From Lycium barbarum (Eukaryota; Streptophyta; Magnoliopsida; Solanales; Solanaceae), in the NCBI RefSeq assembly GCF_019175385.1, contig NC_083341.1, positions 88,190,321 to 88,254,320 of the forward strand: a stretch of 64,000 bases of DNA, given 5' to 3'. The notes below the pieces were generated by a model, which saw nothing but the letters and a program-made list of their open reading frames with translations, searched no databases and was not told the origin of the DNA. Shown here piece by piece: positions 35,634 to 46,022 of this stretch (positions within the stretch are counted from its first letter, which is position 1; every line of letters begins with the position of its first letter). The position numbers were made by a program, and so were the translations under genes.

Positions 35634-35925
35634 TCTATATATATATAAAAAAAGAGGTATAAGTAATGTGGTTAAGCCAAGTGACAAGCTAATAACAAGT
35701 CACTTGGCAATTTTAAGACAAAGCTAATGAGAATTAGGACAAAGCAAATTTAAAACATAATTTTTGAAATATCTATATCTATATATATAAAATAGGAGAG
35801 GTACAAGCAACGTGGTTAAGCCAAGTGGCAAGCTAATAACAAGCCACTTGGCAATTTTAAGACAAAGTTAATGAGAATTAGGACAAAACTAATTTAAAAG
35901 ATAAATATGAAAATTAATAGATAAA
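35632..35925 (+). repeat. Tandem duplication of a Helitron-like 5' terminus (~144-bp unit)
   Basis: Two units begin GAAATATCTATAT at about 35630 and 35767. Each continues through GTGGTTAAGCCAAGTG to GAGAATTAGGACAAA. Each contains the inverted pair CCAAGTG(G/A)CA / AAG(C/T)CACTTGG. Starting with TC after an A, with an AT-rich run, recalls the 5' ends of plant Helitrons. No CTRR-plus-hairpin 3' end was found, so this is unproven. Confidence 0.5.
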
Positions 35926-36159
35926 CTCTTTGAATTTTAATTGGCACATATCATTTTAAAATTGAAAGATAACACGTTTTACATTGAAATATGAAAATGC
36001 TTTATATTCTAAACATCAAGATAACTAATTACTTATTTTCAAAAAATGGAACATATATACATGAAAGTTATCAACATTTAAATATTTATGTAGTAAGTAA
36101 ATTTTAATTTAAATCGAATACTTATCTAGAATCTGCATTTACAATTTAAAATAAACTAT

Positions 36160-36450
36160 GTTCCATGTGATCCAAAACTCTTATGATGAGCTTGATCCAA
36201 ATAAACAACCTTATCCAAGCTTTTGAATTTAAAAGCAAAATTCCAAATTTTAACTGTGTAGTTAAAAATTTGGAATTGAATTTTGGATCTCCGGGCAATC
36301 TGCAAAACATTTAAAATATACTTCGTGCTATCCAAAATAACTTATAAGGAGTTTGATCCAAATCAAACTCAATATTTATGTAATCTTTTAAATTCAAAAA
36401 CAAAATTTCAAATTTTAACCGTGTGGTTAAAATTTTGAATTGATAAAGTA
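36160..36450 (+). repeat. Diverged tandem duplication (~177-bp unit)
   Basis: Two units share TTTGATCCAAAT(C/A)AA, TTTTGAATTTAAAA-type, AAATTTTAAC(T/C)GTGT and TTAAAA(A)TTTTGAATTG strings. It is AT-rich and non-coding. It could belong to the same element as 35632-35925. Confidence 0.5.
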
Positions 36451-37267
36451 AAACCCCAAGCCTATCTGCATTTAGGTTTTTAAAATGTTAAAATATAAAG
36501 CTAAAAGTTTTTGTTGGGAAGCATAAGGGGGGACCTATATATAGATTGTATGCTGCACATTAGTCATATAGTCACTCTCAATGCACTCATCCAATATATC
36601 AGTCTATTGTCAAAGACCAAGAAACACCGCAATCTCCCGTACTTACCTTGCAAAGTTTAGAAAAAGACCATTTACTAAGGTTAGATGTTTTTTTCACCTT
36701 TATGTTTTCTTTTTGGATTTTTTAACCGAATTATAATTGAAATATTGAATCAGAAAGCTCTATGAATAAATATATGAAAATTTAAATATACAACTATCTT
36801 ACAAGAAAATCAGTTTTCATATCTTTGACGGGTAATAGTGCATGACTTTAAATTGGGCTCTCGAGTCTTGATGAAGAAATGCCTACAAATCCAAAAGTCT
36901 TTATGATTGGAAGACGAAAAAGGTATATTGATCTTTTTACTTTTTTTTAAAAAAAAATTCATCAGTCAAATATTATGGTATTCATAAGATTTATTTATGA
37001 TAGACAATCAACTATTTTGCCAATAGGAAGAAGCAAGATTAAAGGTGCTACTCAGGAAGGCAAGACATATTGAAGGTAATTTGGCCCTAAAAATTGGTAA
37101 TCTCTATTTTTATGCATTTCAAGTTGTTGATCCTTTTTTTCTTCTCATTATTGCACATTTTTAAAGATGTGAATTGGGACTACTGAGACTAGAAACGATA
37201 AATTAACCAGGGTGAAAAGGTATTGTATAATCCTACCTGGCAAATATTGTAAATCCTTTCAGACTTA
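36451..37267. other. Intergenic DNA, nothing recognised
   Basis: AT-rich, no credible ORF or repeat end. Confidence 0.5.
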
Positions 37268-37542
37268 GTAGGCGTTTGGCCATGAAAATCAAATATTTCA
37301 CTTTATTTGGAATTTTAAAGTTGGAGTTGAAGATGGAGTTGTGTTTGGTTATAGTTTTTGCAAAGAATATTTAGTTGTTTGAATGTACTGAAAGTGAAAA
37401 CTGAATTTTAGGTGTTTTTCAAATTCCAAAAACTACTTCAAGTTGTATTTGCAATTTTCATGGCAAAATGCTGATTTTCAAATAAAATGAAAAAAAAAAT
37501 TCCAAAAAAAAATGAATATTTCTCATGGCCAAATAGGTCCTT
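37268..37542. mobile_element. Probable MITE (GCGTTTGGCCATGA ends)
   Basis: Left end TAGGCGTTTGGCCATGAAAA and right end TCATGGCCAAATAGGTCCTTA form an imperfect inverted repeat about 275 bp apart around an AT-rich interior. The target duplication is not clear. Confidence 0.6.
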
Positions 37543-37693
37543 AATTCTACAGGTGTGTATTTGAATTATTTTCACAAGATGAAAAGGTACCACATAATCC
37601 ATTATCCATTTACTATTAGTTCTACATATATGTATGACTTTCTTATATTAAGGAATTTGTATGTATGTAAACATCAAGTTTTTAAATCGTTTT

Positions 37694-40294
37694 TGTCACA
37701 CCCTAATCTTGATAGGGCATGATGGGCACCCGACCCCATACTCAGGGCCGAGCGAACCCCTTTAACTCTCGCTATGTTCATAACCTCACGGGACTCTTAA
37801 GTTACGAAATGAGATGCATAATAAAAACTTGTCAAAACCATTCTTTTCGTCGTTCTCAAGTCAAGTAAAATCTGTAATCATATGGAATTTGTAACATAAA
37901 GCATAATGGTACGTCGGCTTGTAGCGCCGCTTACAAGACTGACATCCTATACACGTGACTCTGTCTGCAAAGTCTCTAACATCAATCAAGATACCATAAC
38001 ATGAATACTCTGACTCGGCAACACTCTAGAAGGAAATGGAGCTCGACATTCCAGCTGGTACATCTCCTAACAATGTCCTCTACTCATCTGCATACACCTG
38101 CGAGGCATGAAACGCAGCCCCCGAAGAAAGGGGGTCAGTACAAAATATGTACTGAGTATGTAAAGTATGAAACACGGTAAACAGAGCCATAATCGGAACA
38201 AGAAACACAATAAAGTAAGTACACTATCCAGAATACCAAATGCTTACTTTTTAAAACACAAATCATGCATGTCGATGGGATATGCCCTATCCGGCCCATT
38301 ATGGGACTCGGTGGACAAAACATGGTCGCCACCCCGTCATTGGCGCCATAACACATCATACTCCAGAATAAGGAATAACTCCGTAACACACCATACTCCA
38401 GAACACATCATACTCCAGAACACATCATACTCCAGAGTGTATATACATATAACGTGTCCCGGCCCTCTTTTGAGGGACTCGGTGAACAATGCAGTGAAAC
38501 GGCGCACGATAACATATCCTGGCCCGGGAATCAGTGAAAGACATATTGAGGCCTGCACGAGCAGAGTAGTGAGAAACTATATGCATATAAATCAATTTTC
38601 AAAACTCGATAGGTAAGTACACTAATCGACACTTGAAGGATCATAAACACGTTTCGAGTCAATCCGAGTTAGCACCAGAAAGTTATGGACGTTATTCATT
38701 ACAGAAACCTTTATGAACGTTTCAGAGCAATCCGAGTTAGCATATGAAAGTTATGGACGTTATTCATTATAGAAACCTCTATGAACGTTTCAAAACAATC
38801 CGAGACCGTCTATGAAAGTTAAGGGCATTAATCCTTATAGAACCCTTTTTAGGAACAGAATCTCTTTATGCTTTGCTCGTTATTCCATCATACAATAAAC
38901 TCGGCCATACTAAGCATGCTTATGTCAAGAAGTGAATAAGAATCATAAATAAGCTCGGAATTTAGGAATAGAGTTACCCCAAGGTACAGGTTATAACTTA
39001 CTTAGCTCTAAGACATGCCAAAAGAAAGAAAGGGTAAGCCTTACGTACCTTGTCCGCTTCCTAGGCTAATCCGAATTTAAGTCTCGACTTTCCCAAAATC
39101 TACAACAACGTCAGAAGATAGCAAACATTAGCTTTAGGTATTCAGGAATCCAATTCCAAGCTAGCAATTCACCTACAGAAATTTGGGCAGCATCTCCCCT
39201 ATAAACTCAACCCACCCCGAGAATTCAACTCGGCCAAATCATCAACAACAATACCATCAATCATACTTTCAACTTCAACAATTAATTCAAAATGCATACT
39301 AACGTTAGCAACCCTTCCTACATAATTCGACGACATTCCATTTACATCCCAATTAACCATAACAACCCAACTTACAATCTTCCAAACTCAATAAGAACAA
39401 CAACAACACATCCCTCGCTTCCAAGCTTATGAATTATACCAACAACCACACATTAACAACATCATTCATACAAATATAAGGAAACCATGCTAGTGTCACA
39501 TTAACTTCTTCAACAATCCCACAACGATTACAACTTCGTTTCAAGCCATCAAACCTTCATTTTTATCATGGAATCCACAACCACAACAATCAAAATATTA
39601 AATAAAATCAATTCACCACATCTTACCAACATAGCCCCTATTCGGCCACAACCAACACACATATATTTCATGAATTTCATCCATTTCTACATACTACAAC
39701 ACTCACAAACCATCCCTAACACATAGAAAAGGAGATTAAATTTTACCTTTATCCTTTAACTTCTCAACTTGGCTAGGGTTCACAACTTGCACCATGAATG
39801 CTTTGCTTGCTCCAACAACTACTCCACGTTAATAAGGGTCTTCCAATTGGTTGAAATGCTAGAAGAAAATTATTTTTCCTGATCAATTTCTATGGCATCA
39901 ATTTTCCTCTAGCCATGGCCGAATGCTCCCCTATTATTCTTTCTTGAAGTTTCTTGAATTTGTAAAGATGAATAATGTCTTGCTATGTAAGCACTTGTCC
40001 ATATATATAACTAGCCCCAACAAATAAAAAGGTGGACACATGCCCCCACTCATGGCTTGAGTTAATTGGCCAAGCCATGGGTGGGTCCCACACATGCCAC
40101 ACGGCCATAGTGGCTTCATGACCATATTTTTTTGAATTTTTTTCCCTTTTTACCCCTAGCCTTTCTCAATATTTCCATACAATTAATAACCAACTTGTGT
40201 ATTAAAATAAAATCGAAAAGAAATTAATAGCCTTGCCCTTAACTTATCGCGATTATCTTGAAACATCCGAATGTGCAAAATACGGGATACAACA
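37694..40294 (-). repeat. Gypsy (chromovirus-type) LTR, minus orientation, arm 1 of inverted pair
   Basis: Read on -, it starts TGTTGTATCCCG directly after a polypurine tract (40295-40308) and ends GGGTGTGACA at 37694. It is nearly identical to the complement of 41489-44082. Three tandem units of about 63 bp (38640-38830, CAATCCGAGTTAGCA.. ATGGACGTTATTCATTA) and repeated ACTCCAGAACACATCAT strings (38390-38435) lie inside. The ORFs at 38135-38616 are LTR sequence, not genes. Confidence 0.9.
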
Positions 40295-40439
40295 TCCTCC
40301 CCCCTTTAGAACATTCGTCCTCGAATGTTGAACTGGTCTCATGGGGTCTTATAACACTTCGGGGGGATCTCTTTTATAGCTATCACATACAGTTCATTCA
40401 TCAATCAACATATCTGCTTTAGAAATTTAGATTACCTGT

Positions 40440-41475
40440 AGGCATAGGAAATAAATAAGGATACTTCTTCTTCACCTCATCCTCGGCTTCCTAGGTCATC
40501 TTCTCTCTGTTATTGTTTCGTCACAATACCTTTATAGAAGTCACGTTTTTGGTACGTAACCTTTTTACCTGACGATCCAGTATAGCTGTAGGTTGTTCCT
40601 CGTAAGATAGCTCCTCTGTCACCTAGATATCATTTAGGGGAAACACTCTGGAAAGGTCCCCAATGTATTTACGAAGCATAGACACGAGACTGGATGCACT
40701 GCTTCTAAATCAGATGGTAACTCTAATTCATAGGCGACCTTGCCAACCCTACGGACAATTTGATAAGGTCCAATATTCCTTGGACTGAGCTTTCCCTTCC
40801 TGGCAAATCTCATTATATCCTTCATGGGTGACACTTTCAGAATTACCAAATCGCCAACCTGGAACTCTAAGTGTCGACGTCGATTATCGCCATATGATTT
40901 CTGCCGACTCTGGGCTGCCAGTAACCGTTCCTGCATGAGTTTCACTCTATCAACTGCCTGCTGAATTATATCTGGACCGATTAACTTAGTTTCGTCAACA
41001 TCGAACCAACCGGTCGGTGACCTGCACTTCCTGCCATACAGGGCCTCATACGGCGCCATCTGGATGCCAGAATGGTAATTATTATTATAAGCAAACTCAA
41101 TAAGTGGTAAATGATCATCCCAGCTACCCTTGCAGTCAATAACACAGGCCCGCAGCATATCTTCTAGTGTCTGAATAGTACGCTCGGCCTGTCTCTCAGA
41201 CTGCGGTGCTAAGACTTACTTGGGTCCCCAATCCTTCTTGAAATGATCTCCAAATGTCATATATATGTTCTTATGCTCAGGTATTATAATCTTCATCCCC
41301 AATCCTTGTATAACTCTGCTCTCCCTTGAGCTTATACTAAGCCATCCACCGTCTTGATAACGGGAAATTTTCCAAGGTGTAACATCCTTCCTTAACTCTT
41401 TCATTGCTTCCAGTCAGTTTCTTCCACTTCTTTGTCCTCATGTACATGGTCGGAAATTAACTAACACCCCACTCT
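40440..41475 (-). pseudogene. Integrase C-terminal/chromodomain fragment between inverted LTRs
   Basis: The best frame (41158 to 40634) includes WDDHLPLIEFAYNNNYHSGI, APYEALYGRKCRSPTGWF, FQVGDLVILKVSP and the GPY/F-type SPRNIGPYQIVRRVGKVAYEL, all typical of chromovirus integrase. Beyond it, in broken frames to 40440, LDRQVKRLRTKN and KKKYPYLF recall the linker/chromodomain end of Tekay/Del elements. Short remnants of earlier pol occur at 41216-41404. The fragment belongs to the minus-strand element whose 3' LTR is 37694-40294. gag, RT and most of integrase are missing. Confidence 0.85.
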
Positions 41476-44082
41476 CATTTTGCACATTATTTTGCACATT
41501 CGGATGTTTCAAGATAATCGCGATAAGTTAAGGGCAAGGCTATTAATTTCTTTTCGATTTTATTTTAATACACAAGTTGGTTATTAATGGTATGGAAATA
41601 TTGAGAAAGGCTATGGGTAAAAAGGAAAAAAAAATCAAAAAAATATGGTCATGAAGCCACTATGGCCGTGTGGCATGTGTGGGACCCACCCATGGCTTGG
41701 CCAATTAACTCAAGCCATGAGTGGGGGCATGTGTCCACCTTTTTATTTTTTGGGGCTAATTATATATATGGACAAGTGCTTACATAGCAAGACATTATTC
41801 ATCTTTACAAATTCAAGAAACTTCAAGAAAGAAAAATAGGGGAGCATTCGGCCATGGCTAGAGGAAAATTGATGCCATAGAAATTGATCAAGAAAAATAA
41901 TTTTCTTCAAGCATTTCAACCAATTGGAAGGCCCTTATTAACGTGGATTAGTTGTTGGAGCAAGCAAAGCATTCATGGTGCAAGTTGTGAACCCTAGCCA
42001 AGTTGAGAAGTTAAAGGATAAATGTAAGATTTAATCTCCTTTTCTATGTGTTAGGGATGGTTTGTGAGTGTTGTAGTATGTAGAAATGGATGAAATTCAT
42101 GAAATATGTGTGTGTTGGTTGTGGCCGAATAAGGGCTATGTTGGTAAGATATGGTGAATTGATTTTATTTAATATTTTGATTGTTGTGGTTGTGGATTCC
42201 ATGATAAAAATGAAGGTTTGATGGCTTGAAACGAAGTTGTAATCGTTGTGGGATTGTTGAAGAAGTTAATGTGACACTAGCATGGTTTCCTTATATTTGT
42301 ATGAATGATGTTGTTAATGTGTGGTTGTTGGTATAATTCATAAGCTTAGAAGCGAGGGATGTGTTGTTGTTGTTGTTGTTCTTATTGAGTTTGGAAGATT
42401 GTAAGTTGGGTTGTTGTGGTTAATTGGGATGTAAATGGAATGTCGCCGAATTATGTAGGAAGGGTTGCTAACGTTAGTATGCATTTTGAATTAATTGTTG
42501 AAGTTGAAAGTATGATTGATGGTATTGTTGTTGATGATTTGGCCGAGTTGAATTCTCGGGGTGGGTTGAATTTATAGGGGAGATGCTGCCCAAATTCCTG
42601 TAGGTGAATTGCTAGCTTGGAATCAGATTCCTGAATACCTAAAGCTAATGTTTGCTATCTTCTGACGTTGTTGTAGATTTTGGGAAAGTCGAGACTTAAA
42701 TTCGGATTAGCCTAGGAAGCGGACAAGGTACGTAAGGCTTACCCTTTCTTTCTTTTGGCATGTCCTAGAGCTAAGTAAGTTATAACCTGTACCTTGGGGT
42801 AACTCTATTCCTAAATTCCGAGCTTATTTATGATTCTTATTCACTTCTTGACATAAGCATGCTTAGTATGGCCGAGTTTATTGTATGATGGAATAACGAG
42901 CAAAGCATAAAGAGATTCTGTTCCTAAAAAGGGTTCTATAAGGATTAATGCCCTTAACTTTCATAGACGGTCTCGGATTGTTTTGAAACGTTCATAGAGG
43001 TTTCTATAATGAATAACGTCCATAACTTTCATATGCTAACTCGGATTGCCCTGAAACGTTCATAAAGGTTTCTGTAATGAATAACGTCCATAACTTTCTG
43101 GTGCTAACTCGGATTGACTCGAAACGTGTTTATGATCCTTCAAGTGTCGATTAGTGTACTTACCTATCGAGTCTTGAAAATTGATTTATATGCATATAGT
43201 TTCTCACTACTCTGCTCGTGCAGGCCTCAATATGTCTTTCACTGAGTCCCGAGCCAGGATATGTTATCGTGCGCCGTTTCACTGCATTGTTCACCGAGTC
43301 CCTCAAAAGAGGGCCGGGACACGTTATATGTATATATACTCTGGAGTATGATGTGTTCTGGAGTATGATGTGTTCTGGAGTATGGTGTGTTACAGAGTTA
43401 TTCCCTATTCTGGAGTATGATGTGTTATGGCGCCAATGACGGGGTGGCGACCATGTTTTGTCCACCGAGTCCCATAATGGGCTGGATAGGACATATCCCA
43501 TCGACATGCATGATTTGTGTTTTAAAAAGTAAGCATTTGGTATTCTGGATAGTGTACTTACTTTATTGTGTTTCTTGTTCCGATTATGGCTCTGTTTACC
43601 GTATTTCATGCTTTACATACTGAGTACATATTCCGTACTGACCCCCTTTCTTCGGGGGCTGTGTTTCATGCCACGCAGGTGTATGCAGATGAGTAGAGGA
43701 CATTGCTAGGAGATGTACCAGTTGGATTGGCGAGCTCCATTTCCTTCTGGAGTGTTGCCGAGTCAGAGTATTCATGTTATGGTATCTTGAATGATGTTAG
43801 AGACTTTGCAGACAGAGTCACGTGTATAGGATGTCAGTCTTGTAAGCGGCGCTACAAGCCGACGTACCATTATGCTTTATGTTACAAATTAGATATGATT
43901 ATAGATTTTACTTGACTTGAGAACGACGAAAAGAATGGTTTTGACAAGTTTTTATTATGCATCTCATTTCGTAACTTAAGAGTCCCGTGTGGTTATGAAC
44001 ATAGCGAGAGTTAAAGGGGTTCGCTCGGCCCTGAGTATGGGATCGGGTGCCCATCATGCCCTATCAAGATTAGGGTGTGACA
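41476..44082 (+). repeat. Gypsy LTR, plus orientation, arm 2 of inverted pair
   Basis: Complement of the 37694-40294 LTR with few differences. The first bases (TGTTGTATCCCG) are missing and replaced by two copies of ATTTTGCACATT. It ends GGGTGTGACA at 44082, followed by a primer-binding site, so it acts as a 5' LTR for the sequence to its right. Confidence 0.9.
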
Positions 44083-44085
44083 AAG

Positions 44086-44097
44086 TGGTATCAGAGC
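44086..44097 (+). promoter_or_regulatory. Primer-binding site (initiator tRNA-Met type), element A
   Basis: TGGTATCAGAGC starts four bases after the LTR end and matches the usual tRNA-iMet primer-binding site of plant LTR elements. Confidence 0.92.
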
Positions 44098-45009
44098 GGT
44101 TCGTCGTAGGGGTTGTCTGCAAAGTCGTGTCTAGTAGAGTCCTGTTTATGGGTGTGAAGCCGGCCACATTTATAAACAGGAGGCTGCAGGGCATCTAGGG
44201 ATCATTGACCTTCTTTCTGTCTTAGATCGTGCGATAGAGGCAAGTCATAGGAAATGAGATTCCTTATACTAACCTTTGATCTCAGCAGAAGCACAGTATC
44301 GACGGGAGAAAGTGAGTAATGATACGGGAAGTCACAGAGGTAAGTTTTGATATTTTCATTCTTTTACCTTAAATTGGGGGCCCTGGGTGGCTGGGATATG
44401 TCGTATACATATGTATGCCCTGTGAGGCATTGTTGGTATTTGCTGCGTGCAGATTTTGAATGGTAAGAATTGTAAAGAAGACTCTTCCAGAATTTTTTTA
44501 AAATCAGGTCGTTTAGTTAGGTGCACCTAACAGGAAGAAACGTGGAAAGGAAATATCGTAAATAGACAATAAGTGGGATGTGTTGTTTTAGAGGAGTTAT
44601 GGATTTGGCATGGCATGAAGAACGATTGCGAGAAAGACGATTAGTAGTCCGAAGGATTAAAATGGGTTACATTTGAGGTTTAGTAGGAGCAAGGCCTATT
44701 GGGGGATTCAAGGAAAGTCGACAAATGAGTTCTGCTGTAGATTATTATATAAGAGTGGCGAGCGGAAGTCCAAAGAGGTGGATAATTGAGTATTTATAAG
44801 TAACGGCGACGAAGGTGTGTTCGCTACCATTAGGAACCCGGGAATCCACGATGAAAGGTAGCCATACACACAGGTGAAAGGTGAATATCGGGGATTGAAG
44901 GGGGCTAAAATAGTAATTTTTAAGGAGAAAGACGTGTTACGAGAATGTCTCGGAATCTGTAAGACTTCAACTTGCTCCAGATCATGTAATGAAGGTCGTG
45001 CGGAGAGGT

Positions 45010-45117
45010 GGATGCGATTATTCCGGTATTAATGCACTGGATTTCATCGAAGTTTTAAGGTTAAGCGTGCTAAGGTGAGAGAAATATTAGGATGGGTGAC
45101 CCCCCCTCCGGGAAGTG
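45010..45117 (+). ncRNA. 5S rRNA-derived sequence inside element A
   Basis: It follows the plant 5S rRNA gene along nearly its whole length: GGATGCGATTATTCC, TAATGCACTGGAT, then GTTAAGCGTGCT (45060-45071) and TTAGGATGGGTGACC (45087-45101), ending GGGAAGT. The last two strings are the A-box and C-box blocks of the 5S internal promoter and are unchanged. The middle is diverged and C bases are inserted after GGGTGACC. It is a pseudogene copy, but the promoter blocks remain. Described from memory of the 5S consensus. Confidence 0.85.
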
Positions 45118-45228
45118 TACTAAAAGTCCTATAGATTTAGACATAAGAGGCAAAGGAGAAGCTAGAGTAGCCTAAGGGAAATTAGAGTATACGGAATGGT
45201 TGGAAACCTTAAGGAGGTCGCGTAGGAC

Positions 45229-45233
45229 GAGGC
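45229..45233 (+). other. Probable target duplication of the minus-strand cluster
   Basis: GAGGC here and AAGGC at 56460-56464 flank the 45234-56459 cluster. Four of five bases match. Confidence 0.6.
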
Positions 45234-45929
45234 TGTCACACCCTAATTCCACTAGGGTGTGATGGGCACCTGGCCTCACATCCGGAGCCGAGCGAACCCA
45301 CAGACCTTTGGGACACACAAAATCTTATTAGACTTTTAAATCAAATAAAGATAAAATACATAGTAAACTTTCAAAATATTCTTTTTCGATGCTTTCCGAA
45401 TCAAACAGAATCTGTGATCATACAGAATTATTTACATTATACAGAATGACATATCGGCTGATGAAGCCGCTTACACAACCGACATACTATACCTACGACT
45501 CTGTCTGCAAAGTCTCTAACATCAATCCCGAAGAAAGCATACATACAAACTCTGACTCGGCAGCACTCCAAAAGCAAATGGAGCTTGCCAACTCTGTTGG
45601 AACATCCTCTATAATAACTTCACATCGCCTGGGTGTACTTACGCGGCATGAAACGCATCCTCCGAAGAAAAGGGGATCAGTACGGAATATGTACTGAGTA
45701 TGTAAAGCATAAGGTACAATAAACAGAGTCATAATCTGAACAGGGGATACAGAAAAATAAGTGTAGTAACCGGAGTATAAAAAATGCTTGCTCATAAAAC
45801 ACAGGTAATGCATGTCAGAACATATGCCATATCCGGCCCCATTATGGGACACGGTGAACAGAAAGTGGTCGCCACCCCGTCACTGGCGCCACAACACAGC
45901 ATACTCCAGAGTAGGGAATAGCTCCGTAA
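45234..45929 (-). repeat. Truncated LTR of the minus-strand cluster
   Basis: Starts TGTCACACCC (the LTR 3' end read on -) and matches the first ~700 bp of the LTR at 46023, breaking after GCTCCGTAA. The remaining ~2.2 kb of this LTR is absent. Confidence 0.88.
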
Positions 45930-46022
45930 AATAAATGGTACAAGTGTCACACCATAAACAGGACTCTACCGGACATGACTTTGCAGACGACCCCTAGGAC
46001 AAACCTTGCTCTGATACCACTT
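45930..46022 (-). other. Short leader remnant with primer-binding site between two LTRs
   Basis: About 75 bp match the leader next to the other LTR (53.49-53.57 kb). The tRNA-Met primer-binding site, read on -, is at 46008-46019. The first ~18 bases (AATAAATGGTACAAGTGT) recur exactly at 56696-56713 in the internal region of element A. Confidence 0.8.

Larger units (their letters stand above)
44098..45233 (+). other. Internal region of element A, 5' part (non-coding leader)
   Basis: No protein frame. It aligns by eye with the complement of 52.4-53.55 kb. It includes a 5S-derived segment at 45010-45117. Confidence 0.8.

Noticed and set aside
38135..38616. Frames of 73-149 codons repeated in the LTRs (also 43160-43623 and 45389-46995)
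   Set aside because: They coincide with LTR sequence on both strands and are explained by shared LTR repeats, not genes.
45010..45117. Functional 5S rRNA gene
   Set aside because: Too many changes in stems and an insertion after the C-box; there is no tandem 5S array. Treated as a 5S-derived segment.
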